Positions 18,613-28,768 of a DNA stretch of 31,498 nucleotides are shown here, one piece after another. The position numbers and the translations under genes are program-made. This stretch comes from Seminavis robusta (lineage: Eukaryota > Bacillariophyta > Bacillariophyceae > Naviculales > Naviculaceae), in the NCBI GenBank assembly GCA_903772945.1, contig CAICTM010001334.1, positions 1 through 31,498 on the forward strand, given 5' to 3'. The first letter of the stretch is position 1. Each line of letters opens with the position of its first letter. The notes under the pieces are model-generated. The model was not told where the DNA came from. It ran no database searches and saw nothing but the letters and a program-made list of their open reading frames with translations.

Positions 18613-20889
18613 ATGTCTAAGGACGCCCCTGCCCCCAAGTATTATGAAGAGAGTGTGATAGCCTCTGCTGATGATCCAGGATCGCTGATTGCTGGAGTCA
18701 TGCCATTGCGGCCCAACAAGCCCATTCCAGGAACTTCTGCGAGGGTGAAGCCCACCCCAGCGGCTTCGAACAACCACTTCTCCCCAAACAACAATACCAA
18801 TGATTTTCCAGCCTCCATTGCCGCCGGTGGAGGTATGAATGAACCTTCGAATTTGGCCATGAGCGATCACGATAGGCAACCAAGTCTGAAAAAGCCACCG
18901 CCGAGCTACCCACCGCCTTCTTCTCCCACCAGCAACCGTCGTGCACCGACCAATCTGACAGAGGAAAACGATCGACGAGCCAAACAAAGTGCAGTCCGTC
19001 GTTCTTCCAAGATGACTCCCGATACGTTTCATTCACCCCCGTCGGATCCATTTAATGCACCCTCTTCACCCGGCGGCAACCGCAAACCATTTCCCAACGA
19101 AAAATTCGGACACGCAGACAATAATAATCACCACCACAACACCAGCGAAGAATTCCGAGTGCGACCTGCTGGATTACGAGCCAGTGACAACAAGAAGAAA
19201 CCACCGCCGGGAGGACCGGCATTGGCGCCCGGTGCCGTGGCGGTTACCCAACAACAACAACAACAATGGAACAGTGATGATATCAGTGGGGCGCCGGCTC
19301 CGGCCATGCCCACCATGGACGAATCGGCCCACGAACGAGCGCAAGGAGATGTCTTGCGGAGTTTACCACAATTCGAAAGCAACAACAGCAACAACAGCAG
19401 TGGACGACGACCCCTTGACACGGTGCAACCCAAGTCGTATCAGAGCATTAGCACGATTACACCGGAACCACAACAACGAGTCTTGCCGCAAATTATCGAT
19501 CGCACGGCCGAACCCAGCGTTATTGGCGGCGATCCCGACGAAGAATGGGGACAAGCGGCGCCTGCTCCGGTAGTACCTCCACAACAACATCCCCATAATC
19601 CCAATATCGATTCGGTGGATCGTCTGCAACGCGAGGGTGATCCCTGGAGCAGCGATGTCGATCCGGATAATAACAACAATTCAAAACAGGCTGGAAGGGC
19701 CCGTACGGACCGACGGTATTACATCTTGTCGGCTGTGTTTTGTTTGCTCATTGCCGGAGGCATTGCCGCCGTTGTCATTGTCGTGGTCATGGGAAAATCG
19801 TCGGACGACCCAGCACCGGCACCCGTCGTGGAAACCACAGCTGCCCCGGTGCCTACACCCGAAACGGCAGGTATGGATTTTGGTGGCGGTGCCGATACTA
19901 CCGGAACCGATATGGATCAAGTGGCGGGAGTGGATGCTACCATGGTGCCTACGGAAATGGGCACGGAAGAAGCAACGACTATTACGGATGAAGATGAAGT
20001 GGAGGAATTAATGACGACGACCGCCTCTCCCACTTCCAGCGCTATTATTACGACGGCACCTGTCGGTGTCTGTACCCCAACAATTGGCAATACCGATGAA
20101 GCGTGCTTCCCGCTGTTGCAGTCCATCGATGTAGTCTGCGATTGCTACCAGTTTTGCGATGGCCTGGTTGTAGGCTGTATCGGGTTTGATGAACAAACTT
20201 CCTTTAGTTGTGCTGGAGCGATTGTGGCTGGGTGTACTATTGATCAAAACGGTACCAGTCCTGTCACAGCTGCTGGAGGAGTGACGGCGGAACCCACTTT
20301 GCCTCCAACGGTGGCTGCCACGTTCGCCTTGACTACGACTAGGCCAATGCCACAAACAGATGCGCCTACACCAGGGCTGACCCCACAAACAGATGCGCCT
20401 ACGCTGGGGCAGACTCCGCAAACAGCAGCGCCGACGTCAAGGCCCATCCCACAAACGGTAGCGCCGACGTCGCCTCCTCAACCAGCGCCAGTGGCAATGA
20501 CACTTGAACCAACCTTGGGAACTGCTTCGCCCACAGTTCAGACAGCATCACCCACAGTAACGGCGACAACTGCGGCTCCCACAGTGTCACCTACAATCAG
20601 TACAGCATCACCGACGGCTCGTCCTACCGCCGAACCTACACTCGATATTACCGTTGCGGGAACGACAATGCCCCCCTCTTCGGATCCATTCATTTCCATT
20701 CCGGTGGGAGGAGGAACCACCATTGGGCTGCCGTTTCCACCCACAATCCCTCCTGGAACAACTCCCATTCCGACGTCGGGTTCTGGTTCGACACCAGGGG
20801 GGTTGGGCATTCCGCTGTCGACACCGCAACCCACAGCCGGCGGCACCACCTCTCAAGGGACGTTGGTGATTCCTGTTGCCACCCCTTAG
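18613..20889 (+). CDS. Single-pass membrane protein with eight-cysteine domain and mucin-like Thr/Pro repeats
   Basis: Single exon, 758 residues. Residues 1-365 are hydrophilic and disordered, rich in Pro, Asn and Gln with poly-Gln and poly-Asn runs. One membrane span (about 370-394, ILSAVFCLLIAGGIAAVVIVV) follows basic residues (RTDRRYY), so the N-terminus is probably cytosolic. The outer part has an acidic Thr-rich stalk, a compact domain with eight cysteines (about 485-545, from VCTPTIG to VAGC), and a long Thr/Pro/Ala tail (about 550-758). The tail has imperfect 12-residue repeats such as PQTDAPTPGLT, likely heavily O-glycosylated. The topology matches the LRR protein upstream, but no LRRs are present. 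A wall, adhesion or surface role is an inference; I do not recognise the cysteine domain. Confidence 0.85.
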   Translation: MSKDAPAPKYYEESVIASADDPGSLIAGVMPLRPNKPIPGTSARVKPTPAASNNHFSPNNNTNDFPASIAAGGGMNEPSNLAMSDHDRQPSLKKPPPSYPPPSSPTSNRRAPTNLTEENDRRAKQSAVRRSSKMTPDTFHSPPSDPFNAPSSPGGNRKPFPNEKFGHADNNNHHHNTSEEFRVRPAGLRASDNKKKPPPGGPALAPGAVAVTQQQQQQWNSDDISGAPAPAMPTMDESAHERAQGDVLRSLPQFESNNSNNSSGRRPLDTVQPKSYQSISTITPEPQQRVLPQIIDRTAEPSVIGGDPDEEWGQAAPAPVVPPQQHPHNPNIDSVDRLQREGDPWSSDVDPDNNNNSKQAGRARTDRRYYILSAVFCLLIAGGIAAVVIVVVMGKSSDDPAPAPVVETTAAPVPTPETAGMDFGGGADTTGTDMDQVAGVDATMVPTEMGTEEATTITDEDEVEELMTTTASPTSSAIITTAPVGVCTPTIGNTDEACFPLLQSIDVVCDCYQFCDGLVVGCIGFDEQTSFSCAGAIVAGCTIDQNGTSPVTAAGGVTAEPTLPPTVAATFALTTTRPMPQTDAPTPGLTPQTDAPTLGQTPQTAAPTSRPIPQTVAPTSPPQPAPVAMTLEPTLGTASPTVQTASPTVTATTAAPTVSPTISTASPTARPTAEPTLDITVAGTTMPPSSDPFISIPVGGGTTIGLPFPPTIPPGTTPIPTSGSGSTPGGLGIPLSTPQPTAGGTTSQGTLVIPVATP

Positions 20890-21735
20890 TCGAAATGTTG
20901 CAGGTGGTGTTGTGTTGGGACTCTCTTTGTGGTTTCTGTTTTCTGGCTAGCTTCCTTGCTAGTATTTACCAAAGAGTATTATGTTAGTAGTGGATCGATT
21001 GTGTCGTGTACTGTACTGTACCGTACTCCATTGGTGTACATGTACGCTGTAGTCTAAAATAACTTTAGGAACTAGCTAGTGGCTGGCTTGCCCCAAGCGG
21101 CTCCATGTTTCAGATTTGCCTCCAAAAACGATCAGGAAGGCAGTACAGTACATACATACGTACATGTATGTTATCCGGATAGATACCGGTAGACGTGATC
21201 ATGCATGTACATGTACTTGTACCTGTATGCCTGTATGCATAACTCCGTCTTGGCTAAACATGCATCTGACTGACCCCAGGGGCTCCAAGGGACTGCTGCA
21301 AAGCCCGTTCCTCACAACTCCGCATGTTTAAAAAAAACAGCGTACAATCTTACATCGATCATGCATCTGTAGAAACTGTGATACCGTACACGGTACGTAG
21401 CGGCACAAGGTACCAGTACCGGTCAGACTTGCATCGCGGATATACACAGAAGATTTCACAGATGTGAGCCAACCACTGCCTGTTTAGTAGGAACCGAAGC
21501 GGGCGGCGGTATCAGTATCACAGCCAGTATCCAACCACCCAACACGGTAGCACAGATTGCCGAGCAACGGGCTACCAAAGTAGTATTCGTTGTCGCAGAT
21601 AGACGCGGTAGGATCTAACCGGGCCCGGGTTGACTATGCCGATGCGGATTTGCTCCCTGAGAGTTTCACTTTCAAAGCTTCATAATTTTCACTTCCACTA
21701 CCATAGTTTCCAACTACACAAAGCCTCCCTTAATA
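20890..21735. other. Intergenic region rich in GTAC-type low-complexity sequence
   Basis: Spacer between the mucin-like gene and the P450 gene. It contains alternating purine-pyrimidine stretches (TACATACATACGTACATG near 21149-21168; CATGCATGTACATGTAC near 21199-21216) and several GTACC/CCGGTA motifs. No supported open frame. The P450 promoter should lie here. Confidence 0.5.
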
Positions 21736-23340
21736 ATGGACCTCCTTCAAAGCATCCTGAATGATTGGGATAGCCATAACTTTCTGCAACACGGCTTGAA
21801 AGATTGGGAAAGTCTTGCTCATGATGCAGTTGTATTGAAGGTGACTGCCCTCATCATCTCAACCGTTGTCTTTGCCTACCTTTTCTATGGCAAAAAGCAC
21901 AACAAGGACAACAAATCTGCCCCAAAAGCACCTTGGGTTTTCTGGTCATGGGTCATTCCATTCCTTCCTATGGTACAAATGGGCATGGATCATCGGAAGT
22001 ATTTCAAAGAGTGGCAGCAGAAGTATGGTAAAGCATATCGCTTCCGTCTGGGACCCCATATGATGCCAACAACGTGCATCCATGACAACTCCTTTTCTGC
22101 AATGACTGGCCGTTATCCTGATATCTATAAAATGTACGATGCTGTAAAAGATTCTGGACTCACCATCTTTCTTCGACGTACAGACAAGATGACAGGAAAG
22201 GCTGTGATGGAGGAACTTGGCACGATTCTCCACAGCAAAGTTGTCTCGCTCTGGCAAGATCAAAATTACTTGGAGGTATACTGTACTCGCCTGGTGAACG
22301 AATTCAGCCGCTTCCTTTCCAATGATGCCTTCTTTACATGCTCCGACAACTGTGAATGGAAGACTGCACATGTGAATGACATGATGCATCGGATGATGTT
22401 CATTGCTACAACTCGTGGCATATTGGGGAATTATGACCAACGTCTTGAATCTGACGAGATGTATAGTATGTGGTGGAACTTTGACAGCATGGTACCATTG
22501 CTTGCAATTGCGGGACAGTTTGAATTTCTGTTCCGGAGCACGCGTAAAGGCCAAGATGAATTTGCGCGCTATCTCAGGAGTCTTCCTGTTGAGGATCAGA
22601 CTGACTTCTTCAAGGCACTTACAGCAGGCCTTCCTATGACCACATCAACAGACTTGCTATTCCTTTTCAATCATGTGTCACATGCAAATACAGGCCCCGC
22701 CATCTTTTGGATTATGTTTAGGCTCCTTCGTGACAAGAAAGAACGGGAGGAGGTTTTGGCAGAGCTTCATGACATTCTCGGGGAAGAACAAGGCTGGAGC
22801 CCAAGTTCCTCAGATGCTCCTGAGATCAATTATTCTGTGGTGAAGAAGCTCAAGCAACTGAAGTCCTACATCAAAGATGTGCTCCGGCTTTATTCTGGTG
22901 CCTGGTTGCTCCGTAGAGTTATGGAAGACCAGACTGTCACGCTTGAGAATGGTGAACAGATATTTCTCCCCAAGGGGGAAAACATTGTCTGTGTAAACCC
23001 ACATTTCGATGAAGCCATGTTCCCAGAACCTCATCGTGCCAAGACTTCACGCTTTCTTCCCAATGCTCGGATCAAAGATGCCCAAGGTAAAGATGTCAAA
23101 TTGCCCACAATGACATTTGGTCATGGGACACACAAATGTCCTGGAGAGAATGGTGCCTATGTGGTGCTTGCGACCACTGTTGCATTCATGTTTTCGAGGT
23201 ATGAGCTCGAGCTGATCAATCCATCCACCGAGGTCGAGCCACAACCAGACTATACCCGTGTTGCATTTGGTACAATGCCGCTGGACATGACGTTTCATGA
23301 TCATGAAAGCCTTCAATTTCGCTTCCGATCCAAATACTGA
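21736..23340 (+). CDS. Cytochrome P450, CYP7/CYP8-like
   Basis: Single exon, 534 residues. A heme-thiolate monooxygenase, probably anchored in the ER by an N-terminal span (about 33-54, VTALIISTVVFAYLFYG), followed by a Pro-containing hinge (APKAPWVFW). The heme-binding loop is FGHGTHKCPG (461-470) with the axial cysteine C468. The I-helix reads HANTGPAIFW (about 316-325). This lacks the usual acid-Thr pair and resembles the ANTxPAxFW pattern I recall from CYP7/CYP8 sterol and prostacyclin enzymes. The K-helix ExxR motif reads DVLR (381-384), a conservative Glu-to-Asp change. RFLP stands in for the PERF motif. Substrate is unknown; a sterol or oxylipin-type lipid is a guess from the I-helix alone. 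Confidence 0.92.
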   Translation: MDLLQSILNDWDSHNFLQHGLKDWESLAHDAVVLKVTALIISTVVFAYLFYGKKHNKDNKSAPKAPWVFWSWVIPFLPMVQMGMDHRKYFKEWQQKYGKAYRFRLGPHMMPTTCIHDNSFSAMTGRYPDIYKMYDAVKDSGLTIFLRRTDKMTGKAVMEELGTILHSKVVSLWQDQNYLEVYCTRLVNEFSRFLSNDAFFTCSDNCEWKTAHVNDMMHRMMFIATTRGILGNYDQRLESDEMYSMWWNFDSMVPLLAIAGQFEFLFRSTRKGQDEFARYLRSLPVEDQTDFFKALTAGLPMTTSTDLLFLFNHVSHANTGPAIFWIMFRLLRDKKEREEVLAELHDILGEEQGWSPSSSDAPEINYSVVKKLKQLKSYIKDVLRLYSGAWLLRRVMEDQTVTLENGEQIFLPKGENIVCVNPHFDEAMFPEPHRAKTSRFLPNARIKDAQGKDVKLPTMTFGHGTHKCPGENGAYVVLATTVAFMFSRYELELINPSTEVEPQPDYTRVAFGTMPLDMTFHDHESLQFRFRSKY

Positions 23341-25290
23341 ACTCCCTGCCCAGCTCTCCAGAACACCTCGTCACCGCAGCAACCCAACGTCATCTCAAAA
23401 AGAAAAGATAATCAACACAAAGCGAGCCCAATGGGCCAAAAACTTCAGAAACAGATGCACAGTCCAACCAGACGCGTCAACACAACTTCTCCGCAGGCAC
23501 CTTTTAGTCATATTAGTTTAGTAATCCTCGCGTAGCCAGCAACTAAGCCTTTTCGGAGAAAGCTATTGTCTCGTGTTGTCGGCCGTGCTGGCCAGGATCA
23601 GACCTGCTAGCTACAGCTGTTCCCGGCAGGTGGTAACATGTTGCTTTGAATGTGGATTAGACCATTCATCGTCCTTGGAGTTTCAAAAACTGCAAAGTAA
23701 CTGTAAACTCCTTTTGGTTGGTTGGTCCGTCAATCCGCGATGTATGTACTACCCGGTGCGTGCACCAATAGACTGATGGTCTTGAACCAGTAGAGGAGCG
23801 TCCGGCATCATTCCAATGAGCCCTCTTGGGCACCGCGAAGTACAGCTAGTTTGGTGTGCTGTGGAGGAGGATAGATTGATCCAAAGCAGGCTTCTTTTTC
23901 CATCATGCCTGTCTTTGATGTTTCCATGTACGAGGTTCATGGCTTCAGGCTCCTTGCTATATGGCAACATGCTTCAAGGGGAGGGCAGCATCGAAGTGAC
24001 AGCCAGCTTGTGCAGGAAGGGCTTGCAACTCCGAAGATAGACCCAATCCGTTCGCAGCATTCTTTTCCTTTTGACAATGGATTCTTGGCATGGCTACAAA
24101 GGATGGTTCGAGTACGATGGAAAGCACGAGAAGAAACTGGTAGCCTCTCCGTACTCCCTGGTAGCTCGAGGTAATGCAGATAGCTAGAGATATCACGTGA
24201 GATCTTTTGCGTTCAAACAGCAATACGGTAATAACGCTATGTTTTACGTAGACGTCATCATTCCACATTTTAGTGACGAGTGCATGAAGAAGTTGCTGTA
24301 CCGGTATGCCATAGTATCTTTAAACCTGCGAGACCAGTATGGTCTGTTTGATCGGTCATCGGTATTCTATCATTCTCTCTAACTAATTAAGAGAGCCCTA
24401 GCTAGTATCCCATGAACGTTGTTATTGTACGACCATGTCGCCCAACATAGAAATCACCCCAAACCCCAAATGCACTACCGTAGGAAATAACACGAAGAGA
24501 TGAATCCAATAGAAGGATCCATTCCTTTGTGCTTGTGTTGTCGTGTAGCCGCCCTTCATGGTTGATTGTTGCCTCTTCAATGACTCTACGAGGACAAGGC
24601 GCCTCCATATCAATCGACGTTGCAGCAGCTCGCCTATCTTGATATCCGTAGCGATCGACCGAAAAGGAGTCGACAATGGTATGCATCAGCAGTCAGCAGT
24701 ATTAGGAGAATATAGTTTTCTCTTCTATTCTGATACTGCAGAAAACCAGTGACTGACTTACCTTTGCGCTTCAAAATTGACCAACTTGACTAGACTATCA
24801 TGGGCCCAGAAAAGAAAAACCTCCCGAGCTGACAGGATTTCAATGAGGATGGCTTTCATTTCTGCACCGGAGACCCTCTGGTTGACTGAGGCTTGATAGC
24901 TGAAGTGCTGCAAGGATTCGATTCAGTTGTATCTATCGATCGGATGCGATAAAGAACTCCTCCTCGTTCCGGTATATCGGGTAGATCTACCTCCTCCGTC
25001 TCAGCACTCTTGTCGGTCCAGCTTGGATTTTTCTCCTGCAGACCATAGAAATTCAATGGAAGAGAAGTCTGTGGTGCGCCTTTAATAATAACACACCAAC
25101 ACTTCATAATAGGCTTACCTCGTCCTAACAGTAGTGGTAGCAAACAATTGATCGACGAGCGACTATCCACTGATGAAGCTGTCGATCGACGCCATTATCC
25201 ACTGGAATTATCTGTCCGCGTTCTGCCAAAACAACACAATGAGGAGGATACATCACAATGAGGATGTTGGGCATGAATGAATCGAAGCTA
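23341..25290. other. Intergenic region, mostly without supported genes
   Basis: About 1.95 kb between the P450 gene and the TIR element. Short frames at 23573-24268 on both strands show no domain or bias. The right half holds a weak spliced-gene candidate (24402-25170, minus). Confidence 0.4.
24402..25170 (-). other. Possible degenerate or spliced minus-strand gene
   Basis: Two consensus splice donors occur on the minus strand: GACGAG|GTAAGC near 25118 and GCAAAG|GTAAGT near 24762. Protein-like segments lie between and after them: GAPQTSLPLNFYGLQ (to about 24856), REVFLFWAHDSLVKLV (about 24850-24765), and a 95-residue frame ending at 24402 that overlaps a hydrophobic alternative frame. I could not find an exon joining that gives one continuous frame; every acceptor tried leads to a stop. 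It may be a decayed gene. Low confidence. Confidence 0.2.
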
Positions 25291-25313
25291 CAGTCAACAC
25301 TCACTAAAGTTCC
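25291..25313 (+). repeat. Left terminal inverted repeat
   Basis: 23-bp repeat beginning CAGTCAACACTCACT, preceded by TA. It pairs with 28481-28503 with one mismatch at position 16. Confidence 0.8.
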
Positions 25314-25712
25314 ACCCCCCAGCATTAAGAAAAAATCGGAACTTAGCTGAATTACGGAACTTTAGATCTTTGGAGCCCCATATCGGCCCGTTCTTGGTCT
25401 TAGGACCCACTTGGGGTGGTTCCTGTCATACAGGCTGTATCGAAGCTATTGACGCAAACGCAAGCCCGCTCCCGGTAAGACATTCGAATGCGAACCGGAA
25501 CGTCCTGGAACGTTCCGTGAAAAGACTTAGAGGACTCCTATAACCTCAACCTTAAACCTCAACTGACATCACTTGGATCGCGATCAATCCAAGCCACTCG
25601 TACACCTCTTCTTCTTTCATTATTTCGATACCTCTATCTTTACTCTCTATTGACTCTATCAAGATGATACTATAGCGGCTACTCCTCTTAACAAAGGCTA
25701 CTACTCACCACC

Positions 25713-26006
25713 ATGACAGGCTCCTCTTGTTTGGCTAGCGGCAGTAGCGGCCGATCGTCGTATCGACCGTTCGATCAATCGGCCGACGGATTCGGTGATG
25801 ACTTCTTCCACGGAGCGACCATGACACCTCCTCTTCACGGAGCGATCATGACGCCTCCTCTTCACGGAGCGACCGACAACAACAACAAGCGGCTACGGTT
25901 AATGCAACAACAAGCGACAATGGCGCTGGAAGGATTGCTTCCGTTCGACGGATCGATGACTTATGACTGGCTCTTCCACTGGCTCTTCCACGGAGCGAAC
26001 GAATGA
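25713..26006 (+). CDS. Small hypothetical protein inside the TIR element
   Basis: 97 residues from an ATG in a favourable context (CACCACCATGA), after a pyrimidine-rich leader. The N-terminus is Ser/Gly-rich. The middle holds a nine-residue repeat (HGATMTPPL, HGAIMTPPL, HGAT), encoded by the 27-bp tandem repeat at 25809-25874. The C-terminus has an aromatic duplication (DWLFHWLFHGANE). No family recognised. It converges on the 26059-27850 gene, with 52 bases between their stops. It may simply be an unbroken low-complexity frame. Confidence 0.4.
   Translation: MTGSSCLASGSSGRSSYRPFDQSADGFGDDFFHGATMTPPLHGAIMTPPLHGATDNNNKRLRLMQQQATMALEGLLPFDGSMTYDWLFHWLFHGANE
25809..25874. repeat. 27-bp tandem repeat
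   Basis: Two full units (25809-25835 and 25836-25862) and a 12-base partial unit (25863-25874), each starting CACGGAGCGA. Two base differences separate the full units. The unit length preserves the reading frame of the 97-residue frame. The core recurs once more at about 25989. Confidence 0.85.
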
Positions 26007-26058
26007 ACGACAAAGAAGACTTCCATATTGAATGGCTACTACTATGTATTATCTATTC

Positions 26059-27850
26059 TTATTCTCCCTCTCCTCCTTCTTCTTCATCCCTACCAAAGAA
26101 AGGAGTGGTATCTTCAGTATCAGCAACTTCATCCTCTTCCACAACAGCCTTCCTGGCCAGACAGATCTCCAACTCATTTTCAATGGAGCCCAAGCCTGTG
26201 TCCAAGTTTGATCTGTGGACAAGTCTCTCCTTCAGAATGGAAACCATGTCCACTTCTTCCGTCCTAGATACTTCCAAGCGGTCTTGAACAGTCTTTGGTT
26301 GACGTGCCTCTGCTTGCTTGATTCGATCATAGCCCAACCAATAGGCTTCAACAATCTCCCATTCCGCAGTTGTCTTGAAATTGCGACGAGTGACACTGGG
26401 ACCAATCTGTGGCTTCTTTCTGCGTGTGCGCTTGGTGATATTCAAGCCGTGTTGTTTGATCTGAGCTTCGGTGGGCTTGTAATACTCCTTGGCGTATTTG
26501 TCAAGCTGATCCTTGAAGGACATTACGCTTCCTTCTTCCGGCACATGCATGACTTCGTTGTTGATCGACCGATATCCAAGCATGTACTTCCTGCACTTGC
26601 GGCGGAAACGCATGGTTCTTGCAGCATCATTCATGCGGAGAGGCAACCACGCTTCGACAGAATGAAGCATCATCAAGAAACGAGTTGTCATCTTTGGCAG
26701 CTGACGGACCAGGAATTGTTGTGGGCACTGAGCCGTCATCGTCGAGCTGAGAGCCGTTATCTTCGAGCTGAGAGACGTTATCTTTGGCTGGGGAGTCAGC
26801 AGCAAGAGCGTCTGTTTCTAAATCAACATTTCCCACGATAGTTTTTGACATCTGCCACGATGGACGGCGACTTGCGGTACCAACTGATGGACGGCGACGA
26901 CGAACCGCAGCAGCACGGGGACTCCGGCGAACCTCAATACCACCGTTTACGGCTGTGGGCTCAAATGGTACGGGATTTGGTTTCGGGCTACCAGGACGAT
27001 GGCTGTCGGTGCGAGTACGATGATGGTGCGCTACCGGTGTCTCTTCCTTGTTTTGCTTTTTCGCACGTGGCGGAGTCTGTGCCGTCTCTGGCTCTGGCTG
27101 TACATCTTGTGTCGACTTCCGCTTCTTACCGTCAGCATTTGGCGGTGGCGGTAGTTTCTGCTTTTGACGAGAAGATGCGGTCGGTTGCATGTGCGCTGGT
27201 AGCTGTTGCGGTTGCGGTAAGTCTTTGTTCTGATCGACTACAACGGTTGTTCCCCCCAAATTCCCCGTGCTAACAGTTGTGATGTTATTGTTAGGCGGTG
27301 CCTTTCCTTTTTGGTTATTGAGAGTTTCCCTCCGCTGCCGTCTCAAAGAGTCGAGTTTCTTATCTAAATCTCCAAGGCTGGAAGTCCTCTTCCTTGTTTG
27401 TCTCTTTCTATCCTCAAAGGATTTCATTGCCTTGAAGCCAGGGTGAGTGCCAACCTCAATTTCATGGGAGTTGCAGAGTATGTGCTGCCAATTCTCATCA
27501 TCTTTGATGTCTGGAAGAGCAGGTGCTTTCTTGGATCTAGAGAGGAATATCAACCTTCTCCTCTTTTTCTTTACTCTGATGCCATTGAATTTGTATCCTT
27601 TTGATGTGGCATCCTGTGAGAATTGAAAAGGTTTGCTGATTTTGAATTCACCATTAATGAGCTTCTCCACAGCTCTTGACAATTCTCCTATGGCCACATC
27701 TTCTGACTGCACATCATATCTCCTACAGATGACTGCTTTGATGGCATCAAGGGTCAACCAACAGTTCTTGAAGGGAGAGACTTTGTCGTCATCGTCGGCA
27801 TAAAGGATATCAAGCACAAATCCAGCCAGGAATTCTCTGCTGAGCTCCAT
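26059..27850 (-). CDS. Uncharacterised basic protein of the TIR element, one frame break
   Basis: The ATG at 27850 has a strong context (GCCATGG). The first frame runs 407 codons to 26627. A second frame (26805-26059) continues protein-like sequence. Dropping one base at 26659 joins DDNSFLDDASF to VEAWLPLRMNDAARTMRFRR and gives 596 residues. The N-terminal ~100 residues (LTLDAIKAVICRRYDV, ELSRAVEKLINGEFKI, GYKFNGIRVKKKRRR) have a helix-helix-strand order compatible with a winged helix. Residues about 140-390 are Lys/Pro/Gln-rich and disordered. The C-terminal part is basic-helical (ITKRTRRKKPQIGPSVTRR) and then acidic (EDTTPFFGRDEEEGGEGE). A DNA-binding or transposition role fits its location between TIRs, but no catalytic triad is visible. 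The break may be decay, a sequencing error, or a +1 shift. Confidence 0.6.
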
Positions 27851-28480
27851 GGCAAAGCTTGGAGATGGCCTATCCCGCTCAAGGAGAGTGCCTGTGAGTG
27901 TGTTGGGGAGCTAGTCCTCTGACCGGATAGGCTAGAACAATGTATTGGTTAAGCTAGAGACCATTTGGCCAACACTGTTGCCATGGTGGTAAAATTGATT
28001 TTTTCTTTGTTCTTTGTTATTCTTTGGTGCTCTGCTGTTTGGCGGCAAATCGCGAATGGCCACTTCCGGGTTCCCATTTCCGAAAACTGTAAAATAACCG
28101 TAAAATCGAATCGTGAAACGTGAAATGAATCTTCTCCGGAGTGCCAGTCCGTATTCTATTGTTGTTGGGGGGAAAAGGAGAGATAAGCGGTCTTGGGGTG
28201 GAACTGCTTTGCTCCTATGTATGGTGTCTGTATTGTGTTGGACCAGTAGAACATGCTATGTGGCTAGTTAGTTTCGAGCTCTCTAAGATGCCTGTCATGA
28301 AAGATAGATGAAGAAACTTCATATATGTATAAATGAACAATCTGAATGCTGGGTCCTAATTGGCAGCACTGTCTCAAACTGCCACAAAGCACATTCACTT
28401 GTCAGTCATGAGAACTAGTGACTCAGGGGGGGCAGCCCTGATAAAGAGGAACTTTGTAGAGTAATGGAACTTAATAAAAC

Positions 28481-28503
28481 GGAACTTAAGTGAGTGTTGA
28501 CTG
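28481..28503 (-). repeat. Right terminal inverted repeat
   Basis: Inverted copy of 25291-25313, followed by TA. Three GGAACTT motifs in the same orientation lie at 28448, 28467 and 28481. Confidence 0.8.
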
Positions 28504-28768
28504 TACTGTACGGCAACAACAACTACTGGAGCGATTTCGAATGCTGGAAACCTGAAAAAACGCCCCCAAAGTCTCAACCACCTCCGTCCCAGAGGTTCCC
28601 TAAGTGACGCCTAAGTAGTTATTTAGCTCCTATGTAATGCAAGCACGATCCGCTACGCGTGGCGGTCAAATCAAATTATTCGTGAACCTCTCCGAGCATC
28701 TGCATCGACCAACCCGGCTCGCTCATACCAGTCACATCCTCTGACTACCCTACGTGTACTGTACCGGT

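Larger units (their letters stand above)
25291..28503. mobile_element. 3.2-kb TIR element with TA flanks, no recognisable transposase
   Basis: The left end (25291-25313) and right end (28503-28481) are inverted copies, starting CAGTCAACACTCACT and ending AAGTTCC, with 22 of 23 bases equal. Each is bordered by TA (25289-25290 and 28504-28505), as expected for a Tc1/mariner/pogo-type insertion. Further GGAACTT motifs lie just inside both ends (about 25338, 25356; 28448, 28467). The interior holds two convergent frames, 25713-26006 (plus) and 26059-27850 (minus), neither with a DDE/D signature that I can recognise. It may be a non-autonomous element, an autonomous one with an unfamiliar transposase, or two ends of separate copies. 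Confidence 0.65.

Noticed and set aside
23816..24268. Small genes in the spacer after the P450 gene
   Set aside because: Frames on both strands overlap, and none has protein-like features or splice signals that join them.
25239..25265. Repeated ACAATGAGGA as a functional direct repeat
   Set aside because: Two short copies close together are compatible with chance or slippage and nothing else supports a role.
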